Assembly (NCBI RefSeq): GCF_020297055.1
Contig: NZ_JAIXCQ010000009.1
Span: 124,001-188,000, forward strand
Source: Isoptericola luteus
GTDB taxonomy: Bacteria > Actinomycetota > Actinomycetes > Actinomycetales > Cellulomonadaceae
Length of the DNA stretch: 64,000 nt
Direction: 5' to 3'
Part shown: positions 44,742-54,133 of the stretch, one piece after another
How the letters are laid out: each line of letters starts with the position of its first letter
Position numbering within the stretch: position 1 is the stretch's first letter
Made by a program: the position numbers and the translations under genes
The notes under the pieces: generated by a model
Database searches by the model: none
What the model saw: only the letters and a program-made list of their open reading frames with translations
Told to the model about the DNA's origin: nothing

Positions 44742-45296
44742 GTGAGCCCACAGGACCCGATCGGCCGCGACGACGCGGCACGCGACGGGCACACGGCCGA
44801 CGGCGCGTGGTTCGACGCGCTGTTCGCCGCGCACGCAACGGCGGTGCACCGCTACCTGGTGCGACGGCTGCCGGCGGGCGCCGTGGACGCCGAGGACCTC
44901 GCCGCCGACGTCCTCGCCACCGCGTGGCGCCGTCGGGCGGACGTGCCGCGCGGTGCCGAGCTGCCGTGGCTGTACCGGACGGCGGGCTTCGTGCTGGCGA
45001 ACCACCGGCGCAAGGCCCGGGCGACGCCGGTCGCCGTCGTGCCCGACGTGCCCGACGACGTCGACCCGGCGGCGCTCGCCGTCGACGACGACCAGGTGCG
45101 CGCCGTCCTCGGCCGGCTCTCGGCGCGGGACCGCCGGATCCTGCTCCTCGTCGCGTGGGACGGCCTCGCCCCGGACGACCTGGCGCAGGTGCTCGGGGTG
45201 TCGCGTGGTGGAGCGGACGCCGCGCTCTCGCGCGCGCGGGCGCGGCTGCGCTCCGCCTGGGACGGGCAGGACGGCGCGCAAGCCGACGCGGGGTGA
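44742..45296 (+). CDS. RNA polymerase ECF sigma factor
   Basis: A 184-residue sigma factor. Region 2 has FDALFAAHATAVHRYLVRRL, AVDAEDLAADVLATAWRR and PWLYRTAGFVLANHRRK. Region 4 has LSARDRRILLLVAWDGLAPD, LAQVLGVSRGGADAALSRAR. GTG 44742 follows CAGGAGG. It is followed by a membrane protein gene that probably encodes its partner. An extracytoplasmic-stress role is inferred. Confidence 0.88.
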   Translation: MSPQDPIGRDDAARDGHTADGAWFDALFAAHATAVHRYLVRRLPAGAVDAEDLAADVLATAWRRRADVPRGAELPWLYRTAGFVLANHRRKARATPVAVVPDVPDDVDPAALAVDDDQVRAVLGRLSARDRRILLLVAWDGLAPDDLAQVLGVSRGGADAALSRARARLRSAWDGQDGAQADAG

Positions 45297-45426
45297 GCAC
45301 ACAGGCTTGGTAGGGGCGGTCAGCACGTGGGTGACCGCCAGCAGCAGCGAACGAGCGGCCGCCGGCGGACAGCCGGGTCCGGCAGTCGGAACGAGCAGCC
45401 AGCAACGGGTTGTCGGGGAGGTCGAG

Positions 45427-46938
45427 ATGAACGAGGACGAGCGCACGGGGCGGGATCGCGCGGGGGACGACGACGAGGCGTTCGCCCGCCTCGAGGCGGC
45501 CGACCCGGCGGCCGGGACGACACCGCGCGAGGGCGTGCTGCGGGCGAAGGTCGACGCGCTACGCGCCGAGGACGGGGCCGGTCTCGGGGCCGGTCTCGGG
45601 GCCGGTCACGGCGTCGGGGCCGCGGCCGGCGACGGCGGGGCTGGCGGTAGGTCCGAGCCCGGACGCGACGGTGTGCCCGACGGCGTCCTCGACGGGGCGG
45701 CGCCGGCCGGGACGAAGCCCGGGCGAGTGCACGCCGTGCGGCGGCAGCGGCTGCCGTGGCTGGCGGCGGCGTGCGTCGCCGGGGTCGTCGCCGTGGGCGG
45801 CGGGGGCTACCTGCTGGGCTCGGGGACCCAGGCGCCGGGGGCGGCGGACGCGGCGGGCCACGCCGAGGCGGCCGTCGTGCTCGGTGGTGGCGCCCGCGGC
45901 GGGGAGGACAGCGGCGGCGCCGGCCCCGCGACGGAGCAGGAGGGTGCCGCGGACTCGGCGTCGTCCACCGCCGGCGACTCCACGATGCCGAGCTGGTACT
46001 CGTCGGGACGCGCGCTGTTCCGCGCCGACGGGTTGTCGGGGGAGCGGGGGAGCGCCGCCGCCTACGGGTTCGACGCGTCCCGGGCCGCCACCCGCGAGGG
46101 CGTGGCGCGCGTCGCCGAGGCGCTCGGGGCGGAGGGCGAGCCCCGGTGGGACTACGGGTCGTGGGCGGTCGGCTCGCCGGACGGCAGCGGCCCGAGCGTC
46201 TGGGTGTCCGTCGACGGCACGGCGACGTTCGGCTACAACGACCCGGCCGCGGACCCGTGGCGCTGCGAGCAGGTCGAGACCAGCTCTGGCGAGGATCCGC
46301 GCGAGGGGTCGGACTCGCTGGCGGAGGGCGAGGCGTGCACGCCGTCCGGCAAGGCCGTCTCCGAGGACGCCGCGACGTCCGCGCTGCGCGACGTCATGGA
46401 GCGCCTCGGGACGGACCCGGGCGGGTTCGAGATCGTCGTCGAGGAGCAGGCGCCCGACGACCCAGCCCGCTGGGTGACCGCCCACCAGGTGATCGACGGC
46501 AAGCGCACCGGCGCCCAGTGGAGCGCCACGGTGGCGCCGAAGGGCGTCGCGTGGCTGGACGGCTTCCTGGCGGAGACGGTCGACCTCGGCGACTACCCGG
46601 TCGTCAGCCCCGCCGAGGCGGTCGAGCGGCTGGGCGACCCGCGGTACTCCGGCTCGGCGTGGCCGTCGCGGTTCGCCGACGACGGGGCGTCCCTCGAGCC
46701 CTGGGCCGAGCCGACCGCCCCCACCACGCCCCCCGCGCCGCCGCAGGTGGGCGACCCGGTGCGGTGGCCCGTGTCGGACGTCGAGATCGTGACTGCCCGG
46801 CTCGGTCTCGCCCTGCAGCACGAGGAGGGCGGCACGACGACGGTCGCGCCGGCCTACGAGCTCTCCGACGCCGACGGCACCGTGTGGTCCGTGCTCGCGG
46901 TGGCGGACGAGGCCGTGGACTACTCCGCCGCGCGTTAG
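45427..46938 (+). CDS. membrane protein linked to ECF sigma factor, anti-sigma-like
   Basis: A 503-residue protein with a short acidic cytoplasmic segment (about 1-108), one membrane span (109-131) and a large extracytoplasmic domain. The N-terminus (DEAFARLEAADPAAGTTPRE) resembles sequences of sigma-linked membrane proteins, but I see no zinc-binding anti-sigma motif. Position after the sigma gene suggests anti-sigma or sensor function. Residues about 50-70 are tandem Gly/Ala repeats from GCCGGTCTCGGG units. ATG 45427 follows GGGAGG. Confidence 0.75.
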   Translation: MNEDERTGRDRAGDDDEAFARLEAADPAAGTTPREGVLRAKVDALRAEDGAGLGAGLGAGHGVGAAAGDGGAGGRSEPGRDGVPDGVLDGAAPAGTKPGRVHAVRRQRLPWLAAACVAGVVAVGGGGYLLGSGTQAPGAADAAGHAEAAVVLGGGARGGEDSGGAGPATEQEGAADSASSTAGDSTMPSWYSSGRALFRADGLSGERGSAAAYGFDASRAATREGVARVAEALGAEGEPRWDYGSWAVGSPDGSGPSVWVSVDGTATFGYNDPAADPWRCEQVETSSGEDPREGSDSLAEGEACTPSGKAVSEDAATSALRDVMERLGTDPGGFEIVVEEQAPDDPARWVTAHQVIDGKRTGAQWSATVAPKGVAWLDGFLAETVDLGDYPVVSPAEAVERLGDPRYSGSAWPSRFADDGASLEPWAEPTAPTTPPAPPQVGDPVRWPVSDVEIVTARLGLALQHEEGGTTTVAPAYELSDADGTVWSVLAVADEAVDYSAAR

Positions 46939-46985
46939 GGGTTACGGTCGTGATGACCTGTCCCGCAGCATGAAGGAGAGCTTCG

Positions 46986-47429
46986 ATGCCCACTCGTACC
47001 GCACGCACTGCCTGGAACGGCTCCCTGCAGGAGGGCTCGGGCCAGATCGCGCTCACGTCCTCCGGCGCGGGCACGTTCGACGTCTCGTTCCCCCGTCGTG
47101 CCGCGGACGACGCCGAGGGCGTCACCAGCCCGGAGGAGCTCGTCGCGGCAGCGCACTCGTCGTGCTTCGCGATGGCGTTCTCGCTCGAGGTCGCGAACGC
47201 CGGCGGGACGCCCGGCTCGACCGACGTGAGCGCCGACGTGACGCTGAGCCCCGCCGCGGGCGGCGGGTTCGAGATCTCGAAGATCGCGCTGACCGTCGTC
47301 GGCGCGGCCGCCGGCATCGACGCTGACGGCTACCGGGCCGCCGCCGAGGCCGCCAAGGCCGCCTGCCCCGTCTCGAAGGCGCTCGCCGGCGTCGCGGAGA
47401 TCACGCTGGACGTGACCTTCGAGGGCTGA
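46986..47429 (+). CDS. osmC: OsmC family peroxiredoxin
   Basis: A 147-residue hydroperoxide reductase. Cys60 (AAHSSCFAMAFS) and Cys127 (KAACPVSKAL) are the catalytic pair. PEELVAAAHSSC is the usual motif. The protein probably protects against organic peroxides. It is 47 bases after the anti-sigma-like gene, with its own ribosome site, and ends before a perfect hairpin. Confidence 0.93.
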   Translation: MPTRTARTAWNGSLQEGSGQIALTSSGAGTFDVSFPRRAADDAEGVTSPEELVAAAHSSCFAMAFSLEVANAGGTPGSTDVSADVTLSPAAGGGFEISKIALTVVGAAAGIDADGYRAAAEAAKAACPVSKALAGVAEITLDVTFEG

Positions 47430-47450
47430 CTCACCCGTTCCCGAGCACGA

Positions 47451-47486
47451 CGCGGGGCCGCCGTCCGACCGGACGGCGGCCCCGCG
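47451..47486. terminator. bidirectional terminator after osmC
   Basis: Perfect 16-bp arms (CGCGGGGCCGCCGTCC and complement) with a 4-base loop, between convergent osmC and epimerase genes. Confidence 0.8.
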
Positions 47487-47504
47487 TGGCGCGCGGAGCG
47501 GGCG

Positions 47505-48569
47505 CTAGCCGGCCAGGAGGGGCGGGGACCCGGCCCCCGTCCCGGCGAGGACGCCCTCGACGGTCTCGCGCAGCACGTCGGCGGGGTCGTGGGTGGGCCG
47601 CCAGCGCAGCAGCTCGCGGGCTCGGGAGGCGTCGAGCACCACGTCGGCGCGGGCCATGTCGAACCAGCCGACGTCGATGGGGACCAGGCGCAACCGGGAC
47701 GCCACCGACAGCCCGGTGCGCACCAGCTCCGGCCGCACCGGCACGGAACGACCGCCGGACAGCGCGCGGGCGAGGCCGTCGCCGTCGAGCCAGCCGTCCG
47801 GGGCGAGGTTGAAGGCGCCCGGGTGCCGGCCGACGATCGCCGTGCGGTACGCCTGGGCCGCGTCGTCCGTGTGCAGCACCTGGAGCCGCAGCCCGTCGAT
47901 CGCGGGCGTCACGGGCAGCAGCACGCCGTCCGGCGCCCTCTTGGCCAGCTGCCGCAGCCCCCAGGTCCCGAGCGGGCCCAGGAAGTAGCGGGCGAGCTCG
48001 GCCCCGGCGTCGCGCTGGAACATCAGCGACGGGCGCATGCGGGTGACGACGAGGCGAGGGTGCGTCTGCTCCAGGCTGTCGAGGAGCCGCTCGACGGCGG
48101 ACTTCTGGGTCGAGTACGTGGAGGTCGGCACGCCGTCGGTGGGCCACGACTCGTCCACCGGTGCGCCGTCCGCGGGCCCGGGCGAGTAGACGCCCGACGT
48201 CGACCCGAAGACCAGGTGCGGCACGTGGTTGCGCACCACGGCCTCGGCCACGGCGCGCGTGCCGCGCACGTTGAGCCGCCGCTCGGCGTCCGGGTCGCGC
48301 GTCCGCGGCGCGGCCCAGGCGAGGTGCACGACGGCGTCGGCGCCCGCGACCGCGGTGTCGAGGGCGGGCTCGACGACGGTGGAGGGTGACGTGAGGTCGA
48401 CGCGGACCCACTCGGCCGTGTCGTGGGGGAAGGTCACGGTGCTCGACCCGTCGGCCCGGGGAACGCGCCGGGCCACCCCGACGACCGAGGTGACCGCCGG
48501 CTCGTGCGCGAGGGCACGGAGCACGGCCGTCCCGACGTTTCCGCTGGCACCCACCACGACGACTCGCAC
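47505..48569 (-). CDS. NAD-dependent epimerase/dehydratase-like protein
   Basis: A 354-residue extended short-chain dehydrogenase. The nucleotide-binding VVVVGASGNVGTAV opens the protein. DAVVHLAWAAPRTRDPDAER and STSGVYSPGP, then STYSTQKSAVERLL (Tyr-x3-Lys-like), follow. The reaction cannot be named. GTG 48569 is used; the longer frame contains Pro-rich shadow sequence. It is divergent from the FAD/Fe-S gene. Confidence 0.82.
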   Translation of the reverse strand: MRVVVVGASGNVGTAVLRALAHEPAVTSVVGVARRVPRADGSSTVTFPHDTAEWVRVDLTSPSTVVEPALDTAVAGADAVVHLAWAAPRTRDPDAERRLNVRGTRAVAEAVVRNHVPHLVFGSTSGVYSPGPADGAPVDESWPTDGVPTSTYSTQKSAVERLLDSLEQTHPRLVVTRMRPSLMFQRDAGAELARYFLGPLGTWGLRQLAKRAPDGVLLPVTPAIDGLRLQVLHTDDAAQAYRTAIVGRHPGAFNLAPDGWLDGDGLARALSGGRSVPVRPELVRTGLSVASRLRLVPIDVGWFDMARADVVLDASRARELLRWRPTHDPADVLRETVEGVLAGTGAGSPPLLAG

Positions 48570-48792
48570 GATCCCGACGCTAACCAACTCGACGTCACCG
48601 CGCGCGGTGACCGTCGCGCCGACCGGCGTGATGACCGGGGCGGGACCAGGGGCGGGACCCGGGGCGGAGGTCGAGACTCCGAAGGCCCCGCACCACCAGG
48701 TGACCGGGGGCGGCGGCGCGCTGCCGGCCGGGGAGGGGCCGCGCCCGGGACGGTCCGGCGGGCCCCGGCCCACTGATGCGACAATCGCCCAC

Positions 48793-51700
48793 GTGCCGGC
48801 TGAGATCGACGAGAACCGCAACGTCCCCTCCGCGGGCCCCGCCACGCCGGAGCAGGAGGCCCTCCGGCGTCAGGAGGTCCTGGCCGAGGCGGACCGGGCC
48901 GCCGCGCAGGCGCGCCAGGCCGTGGTGACCGCGCTGCGGACCGTCGTCGCGGGCGAGGTGGACGCGAGCGCGCGCCGTCGGGCCGAGTACTCGACCGACG
49001 CGTCCAACTACCGCGTGCTGCCCGACGCCGTGGCCTTCCCTCGCAGCACCGCCGACGCGGTGCGCGCGCTCGAGGTGCTGCGCGAGCTCAAGATCCCCGT
49101 GACGTCCCGCGGCGGAGGCACCTCCGTGGCGGGCAACGCCGTCGGCACGGGCGTCGTGCTCGACTTCTCGCGGCACCTGACCGAGGTGATCGAGGTCGAC
49201 GCCGAGGCCGGGACGGCGACCGTGGAGCCCGGCACCGTGATGTCCAGCCTGCAGCGCGCCGCCGCCGGCGCCGGGCTGCGCTTCGGCCCCGACCCGTCCA
49301 CCCAGAACCGCGCGACGCTCGGCGGCATGATCGGCAACAACGCGTGCGGGCCGCACGCCGTCGCCTACGGCCGCACCGCGGACAACGTGGTGGCCCTCGA
49401 CGTCGTCGACGGGCGCGGGCGACGCTTCACCGCGGGGCGCGGCGACCCGACGTTCGCCGACGTGCCCGGGCTGGCGGAGCTGGTCCGGGAGAACCTCGCG
49501 CTCATCCGCACCCAGTTCGGCCGGTTCGGCCGCCAGGTGTCCGGGTACTCGCTGGAGCACCTGCTCCCGGAGAACGGGTCCGACCTCGCGAAGGCGCTCG
49601 TGGGCACGGAGGGCACGTGCGTGACGGTGCTCGGCGCCACCGTGCGCATGGTCCCGGTGCCGAGCGCGCCCACGCTCGTCGTCCTCGGCTACGCCGACAT
49701 GCCCTCGGCGGCCGACGACGTCCCCGCGCTGCTCTGGCACCAGCCGCTCGCCATCGAGGGTCTCGACGCGCGGCTGGTCGACGTCGTGCGCCGGGCCAAG
49801 GGCGAGGCCGCCGTGCCCGCGCTGCCCGAAGGCGCCGGCTGGCTCATGATCGAGGTCGGCGGCGCGTCCCAGGACGAGGCGACCGAGCGGGCGCAGGCGG
49901 TCGTGGACGCGTCGTCCGCGCTGTCGTCGCTGGTGCTGCCCGCGGGGCCGGACGCCACCAAGATGTGGCAGATCCGCGCCGACGGTGCGGGGCTCGCGGG
50001 CCGCACCCCCGCCGGGGAGCAGGCCTGGCCCGGCTGGGAGGACTCCGCCGTCCCGCCCGAGAAGCTCGGCATGTACCTGCGCGACCTCGACGACCTCATG
50101 GCGCGCTACGGCGTGGACGGGCTGCCCTACGGGCACTTCGGAGATGGGTGCGTGCACCTGCGGATCGACATCCCGATGGAGACGTCGGGGTCGGTGCTGC
50201 GCACCTTCATGATGGACGCGGCGCGGCTCGTGGCCTCCCACGGCGGGTCGCTGTCCGGAGAGCACGGCGACGGCCGCGCGCGCTCCGAGCTGCTGCCGCT
50301 CATGTACTCGCCCGAGGCGATCCGGCTCATGGAGCGCTTCAAGGCGTTGTTCGACCCCCACGACCTGCTCAACCCGGGGATCGTCGTGCGCCCGGCGGCG
50401 GTGGACGCGGACCTGCGCCGCCCCGCCGCGCGGCCCGTGCTCTCGACGCTGCCGGTGGGTGACCGGGGCCTGGTCGGCGAGGGGCCGCTGCGCGGCGTCG
50501 CCAAGAAGACCGGGCACGCGGGCTTCGCGTTCGCGCACGACCACCACGACCTCACGACGGCGGTGCACCGGTGCGTGGGCGTGGGCAAGTGCCGCGCCGA
50601 CAACCAGGCGTCGGGCGGGTTCATGTGCCCGAGCTACCAGGCGACGAAGGACGAGAAGGACGTCACCCGCGGGCGCGCCCGCGTGCTGCAGGAGGCCCTG
50701 AACGGCACCCTCGTCGGCGGCCTGACGGCGCCCGAGGTGCACGAGTCCCTGGACCTGTGCCTGAGCTGCAAGGCCTGCTCGTCGGACTGCCCGGCGGGCG
50801 TCGACATGGCGCAGTACAAGTCCGAGGTGCTGCACCGCACCTACAAGGGGAAGCTCCGCCCGGTGGACCACTACGCGCTCGGCTGGCTGCCGCGCTGGGC
50901 CCGGCTCGCGGGCGGCATGCCGCGGTTCGTCAACAAGGTGCTGGGCGTGCCGTGGATCGCGAAGGCCGTGCTCTGGGCGGGTGGCATGGACACGCGGCGC
51001 CAGGTGCCGCGGTTCGCCGAGATCCCGTTCCGCACCTGGTGGCGCCGCGGGCACGCGACGCACGGCGTGCCCGGCCTCGCCGTCGGGGGCCGTCCCGGGC
51101 GACCGATGACGCAGGACCGCCCGAAGGTCGTGCTGTGGGCCGACTCCTTCAGCGACGCCCTGGCGCCGTCCGTGCCCCAGGCGGCGGTGAAGGTGCTCGC
51201 GGCGGCGGGGTACGACGTCGTCGTGCCGAGCCAGCAGGCGTGCTGCGGGCTCACCTGGATCTCCACGGGTCAGCTCGACGGCGCCCGGCGGCGGCTGTCG
51301 TCGCTGCTGTCCGTGCTGGGCCCGTACGCGGTGAACGGCATCCCGATCCTCGGGCTGGAGCCGTCCTGCACGGCGGTGCTGCGCTCCGACCTCCTCGACC
51401 TGTTCCCCGACGACCCGCGCGCCGCAGCCGTGGCCGGGGCCACGAAGACGCTCGCCGAGCTCCTCACCTCGCCCGAGACGGCGCCCGCGGCCGGGACCGG
51501 CTGGTCGATCCCCGACCTGTCGGACCTCACCGCCGTCGTGCAGCCGCACTGCCACCAGCACGCGGTGATGGGCTTCTCCGCCGACGAGGCGCTGCTGCGC
51601 GCCGCCGGGGCCGAGATCAAGGTGCTCGCCGGGTGCTGCGGGCTCGCGGGCAACTTCGGCATGCAGAAGGGCCACTACGACGTGTCCGTCGCCGTGGCCG

Positions 51701-51843
51701 AGAACGCGCTGCTGCCCGCCCTGCGGGAGGCCGAGCCGGGCACCCAGTACGTCGCCGACGGCTTCTCCTGCCGCACCCAGGCCGTGCAGCTCGAGGGCAC
51801 CCAGGGCAAGGCGCTCGTGGAGGTCATCGCCGAACGTCTCTGA
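48793..51843 (+). CDS. D-lactate dehydrogenase-like FAD/Fe-S fusion protein
   Basis: A 1016-residue oxidoreductase. The first half is a FAD_binding_4/FAD-oxidase_C D-lactate dehydrogenase (TSRGGGTSVAGNAVGTG, ENGSDLAKALVGTEGT, YGHFGDGCVHLRI, LSGEHGDGRAR). The second half has Fe-S motifs CVGVGKC and CLSCKACSSDCP, then two CCG modules (ACCGLTW, GCCGLAGNFGM). It resembles GlcD/GlpC or Dld joined in one polypeptide. It probably oxidises a D-2-hydroxyacid and feeds electrons to the respiratory chain. GTG 48793. Confidence 0.9.
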   Translation: MPAEIDENRNVPSAGPATPEQEALRRQEVLAEADRAAAQARQAVVTALRTVVAGEVDASARRRAEYSTDASNYRVLPDAVAFPRSTADAVRALEVLRELKIPVTSRGGGTSVAGNAVGTGVVLDFSRHLTEVIEVDAEAGTATVEPGTVMSSLQRAAAGAGLRFGPDPSTQNRATLGGMIGNNACGPHAVAYGRTADNVVALDVVDGRGRRFTAGRGDPTFADVPGLAELVRENLALIRTQFGRFGRQVSGYSLEHLLPENGSDLAKALVGTEGTCVTVLGATVRMVPVPSAPTLVVLGYADMPSAADDVPALLWHQPLAIEGLDARLVDVVRRAKGEAAVPALPEGAGWLMIEVGGASQDEATERAQAVVDASSALSSLVLPAGPDATKMWQIRADGAGLAGRTPAGEQAWPGWEDSAVPPEKLGMYLRDLDDLMARYGVDGLPYGHFGDGCVHLRIDIPMETSGSVLRTFMMDAARLVASHGGSLSGEHGDGRARSELLPLMYSPEAIRLMERFKALFDPHDLLNPGIVVRPAAVDADLRRPAARPVLSTLPVGDRGLVGEGPLRGVAKKTGHAGFAFAHDHHDLTTAVHRCVGVGKCRADNQASGGFMCPSYQATKDEKDVTRGRARVLQEALNGTLVGGLTAPEVHESLDLCLSCKACSSDCPAGVDMAQYKSEVLHRTYKGKLRPVDHYALGWLPRWARLAGGMPRFVNKVLGVPWIAKAVLWAGGMDTRRQVPRFAEIPFRTWWRRGHATHGVPGLAVGGRPGRPMTQDRPKVVLWADSFSDALAPSVPQAAVKVLAAAGYDVVVPSQQACCGLTWISTGQLDGARRRLSSLLSVLGPYAVNGIPILGLEPSCTAVLRSDLLDLFPDDPRAAAVAGATKTLAELLTSPETAPAAGTGWSIPDLSDLTAVVQPHCHQHAVMGFSADEALLRAAGAEIKVLAGCCGLAGNFGMQKGHYDVSVAVAENALLPALREAEPGTQYVADGFSCRTQAVQLEGTQGKALVEVIAERL

Positions 51844-51898
51844 CGCCGTGTCCGGCGTCCGGGCAGGGCGCCGGGCCCAGGCCGGGCAGGATGGGTGC

Positions 51899-52504
51899 GT
51901 GGAGTTCCAGGACGTGGTGCGCAGACGGCGGATGGTGCGGCGGTTCACGGACGAGCCCGTGCCGCCGGAGACGGTGGACCGGCTGGTGCGCAACGCGGTG
52001 CGTGCGCCCAGCGCGGGGTTCTCGCAGGGCTGGTCGTTCCTCGTCCTGGCGGAGCAGGAGGACCGCGAGCGGTTCTGGTCGGCGGCGACGCCCGTCACGT
52101 CCGAGCGCGACATGTCCGCCTGGCTCGCGGGCATGCGCACCGCCCCGGTGCTGGTCGTGGCGCTGTGCTCGAAGGACGCCTACGTCGGCAGGTACGCCGA
52201 GGCGGACAAGGGCTGGACCGACCGTGACGAGGCGCGCTGGCCGGTGCCGTACTGGCACGTCGACGCGGGCATGGCGTCGCTGCTCATGCTCCAGACGGCG
52301 GTCGACGAGGGCCTCGGTGCCTGCTTCTTCGGCGTCGGGGCGGGCGAGACCCCGGCGTTCCGGGAGGCGTTCGGCATCCCCGACGCCTGGGTCCCGACCG
52401 GCGTGGTCGCGGTGGGTCACCCGGCCGACGGCGGTGCGAAGGGCTCCCCGACGCGCCGGCGCCGCAAGCCGCTGGAGGACGTCGTGCACCGCGGCCGGTG
52501 GTGA
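51899..52504 (+). CDS. nitroreductase family protein
   Basis: A 201-residue FMN oxidoreductase. It has RRRMVRRFTDEPVPPETVDR, NAVRAPSAGFSQGWSFLV and GLGACFFGVG, a standard nitroreductase order. A basic RRRRKP tail is present. It follows the FAD/Fe-S gene after 55 bases. GTG 51899 at start, chosen over longer frame. The substrate is unknown. Confidence 0.85.
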   Translation: MEFQDVVRRRRMVRRFTDEPVPPETVDRLVRNAVRAPSAGFSQGWSFLVLAEQEDRERFWSAATPVTSERDMSAWLAGMRTAPVLVVALCSKDAYVGRYAEADKGWTDRDEARWPVPYWHVDAGMASLLMLQTAVDEGLGACFFGVGAGETPAFREAFGIPDAWVPTGVVAVGHPADGGAKGSPTRRRRKPLEDVVHRGRW

Positions 52505-52567
52505 CCCGGGGCTGACAGGGGGCACCTCGGCGATCGCCTGACCCTCACTTCTGCGATGCGCTGGGTA

Positions 52568-54040
52568 TCACCGCTTCGATGCCTCGGCTGTCGTCGTCGC
52601 GCGCACGGCGGCGGCGAGCGCGGCCACGGCCTCGTCGACGCGGGCGTCGGCGAGGTTGCCGTAGCCGACGACGAGCGCCTCGCCGGAGCGGTCCGGCGAC
52701 GACGCGCGCGGCCCGGCGCTCACGCGGTAGCGGCGCAGGTCGGTCACGGCGACGTCGCGCGCGGCGGCCGCCCGGACGACGGCTGCGGCCGGGACGCCGT
52801 CGGGCAGGGCGACGACCACGTGCAGCCCCGCAGCCAGCCCGCTGACCTCGTGCCCGGGCAGCGCGGCGCCGAGCGCCTCGAGCAGTGCGGCCCGTCGCCG
52901 GCGGAAGCGTCCCCGCGCGGCCCGCAGGTGGCGTTCGTAGGCGCCGTCGGTGAGGAAACGGCCGAGCGCGAGCTGGTCGACCGTCGACGGCGCCGCGCCG
53001 CCCGCGTCCTCGCCGAGGCGGTCGAGCCACTGCGGGGGCGCCAGCAGCCAGCCCAGCGCGAACGCGGGGGAGACCGTCTTGCTCAGCGACCCGAGCAGGG
53101 CCACGCGGCCCGGGTCGTGACCCTGCAGGGCCGCGACGGGCCGCCGGTCGTACCGGAACTCGGCGTCGTAGTCGTCCTCGATCACCAGCCCGTCGACGTC
53201 GCGGGCCCACGACACGAGGGCGTCGCGGCGCGCCGGTGCCAGCGCCACCCCGGTCGGGAACTGGTGGGCGGGCGTGACGAGGGCCGCGCGGGCGCCGGTG
53301 CGCGCGGCCGCCGCCACGAGCGCGTCCGTCACGACCCCGCCGTCGTCGACCGGGACGGGGACGGGGAGGAGCCCGGCCGCCCGGGCGACGTCGCGCAGCC
53401 GGCCCCAGCTCGGGTCCTCGACGAGCAGCGCCGTGTGCCCCGCGGCGCGGAGCGCGCGGGCGAGCCGGGTCATGCCGTCGCCGGCACCGTGCGTCACGAC
53501 GACGTCGTCGGCGCCGGCGCAGGTGGAGCGCGCCCGGGCCAGGTAGGCGGCGACGGCGGCGCGGGCGGCGGGATGGCCCGCCGGGTCGGGCGAGCCGAGG
53601 TCGGTGTCGGGCGCGTCGGTGAGCGCGTCGCGCACCGCCCGGAGCCAGGCGGACCGGGGCACCTGGCGCAGGTCGGGTACGCCGGGACGCAGGTCGCGGC
53701 GCGCGGGGGCGGCGGGGCTCGGGCGGCCGGACGGCGCGTGGTGCTTCGGCACGGCGTGCGCGGCGGCGCCAGGCGCGACCCGGGTCGCGGACCCGACACG
53801 GGCCTCGCAGAACCCCTCCGCGACGAGCTGGCCGTAGACCTCCGTCACCACCCAGCGTGAGACGCCCAGGGTCTGGGCGAGCACGCGGCTGGGCGGCAGC
53901 GCAGCGCCCCCGGGGACGCGCCCGTCGTGCACGGCGTCGCGCACCGCGCGCTCGAGCCGGGACACCAGGGGCGCGTCGTCGTCGCCGAGATCGAGAACGG
54001 TGTCCCACGCGAGGCGCTGATTGGTCTGGGACATCACCAC
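52568..54040 (-). CDS. MocR/PdxR-like regulator (GntR HTH plus aminotransferase fold)
   Basis: A 490-residue fusion. The GntR helix (LERAVRDAVHDGRVPGGAAL, LAQTLGVSRWVVTEVYGQLV) is at about 27-85. The aminotransferase-like domain has IEDDYDAEFRYDRRPVAALQ and SLSKTVSPAFALGW, where Lys binds PLP. PdxR-type regulators control PLP synthesis; here the divergent gene is an aldo/keto reductase, which could be a pyridoxal reductase. Repeats in 54041-54133 (TTGGACGGTACA, CGGACCGATCC) may be its sites. Confidence 0.9.
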   Translation of the reverse strand: MVMSQTNQRLAWDTVLDLGDDDAPLVSRLERAVRDAVHDGRVPGGAALPPSRVLAQTLGVSRWVVTEVYGQLVAEGFCEARVGSATRVAPGAAAHAVPKHHAPSGRPSPAAPARRDLRPGVPDLRQVPRSAWLRAVRDALTDAPDTDLGSPDPAGHPAARAAVAAYLARARSTCAGADDVVVTHGAGDGMTRLARALRAAGHTALLVEDPSWGRLRDVARAAGLLPVPVPVDDGGVVTDALVAAAARTGARAALVTPAHQFPTGVALAPARRDALVSWARDVDGLVIEDDYDAEFRYDRRPVAALQGHDPGRVALLGSLSKTVSPAFALGWLLAPPQWLDRLGEDAGGAAPSTVDQLALGRFLTDGAYERHLRAARGRFRRRRAALLEALGAALPGHEVSGLAAGLHVVVALPDGVPAAAVVRAAAARDVAVTDLRRYRVSAGPRASSPDRSGEALVVGYGNLADARVDEAVAALAAAVRATTTAEASKR

Positions 54041-54133
54041 AGGATTGGACGGTACACCCGGACCGATCCGCTCGTAGCGTCGAAGACGTCAGCCGGCGGA
54101 GACCACCGTCGGCACGTACCCGGAGGGAACCCC

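Noticed and set aside
48595-52140. Very long minus-strand ORF opposite the FAD/Fe-S gene
   Set aside because: It is His/Arg/Gly-rich with no domain, and arises from the codon bias of the real plus-strand gene.
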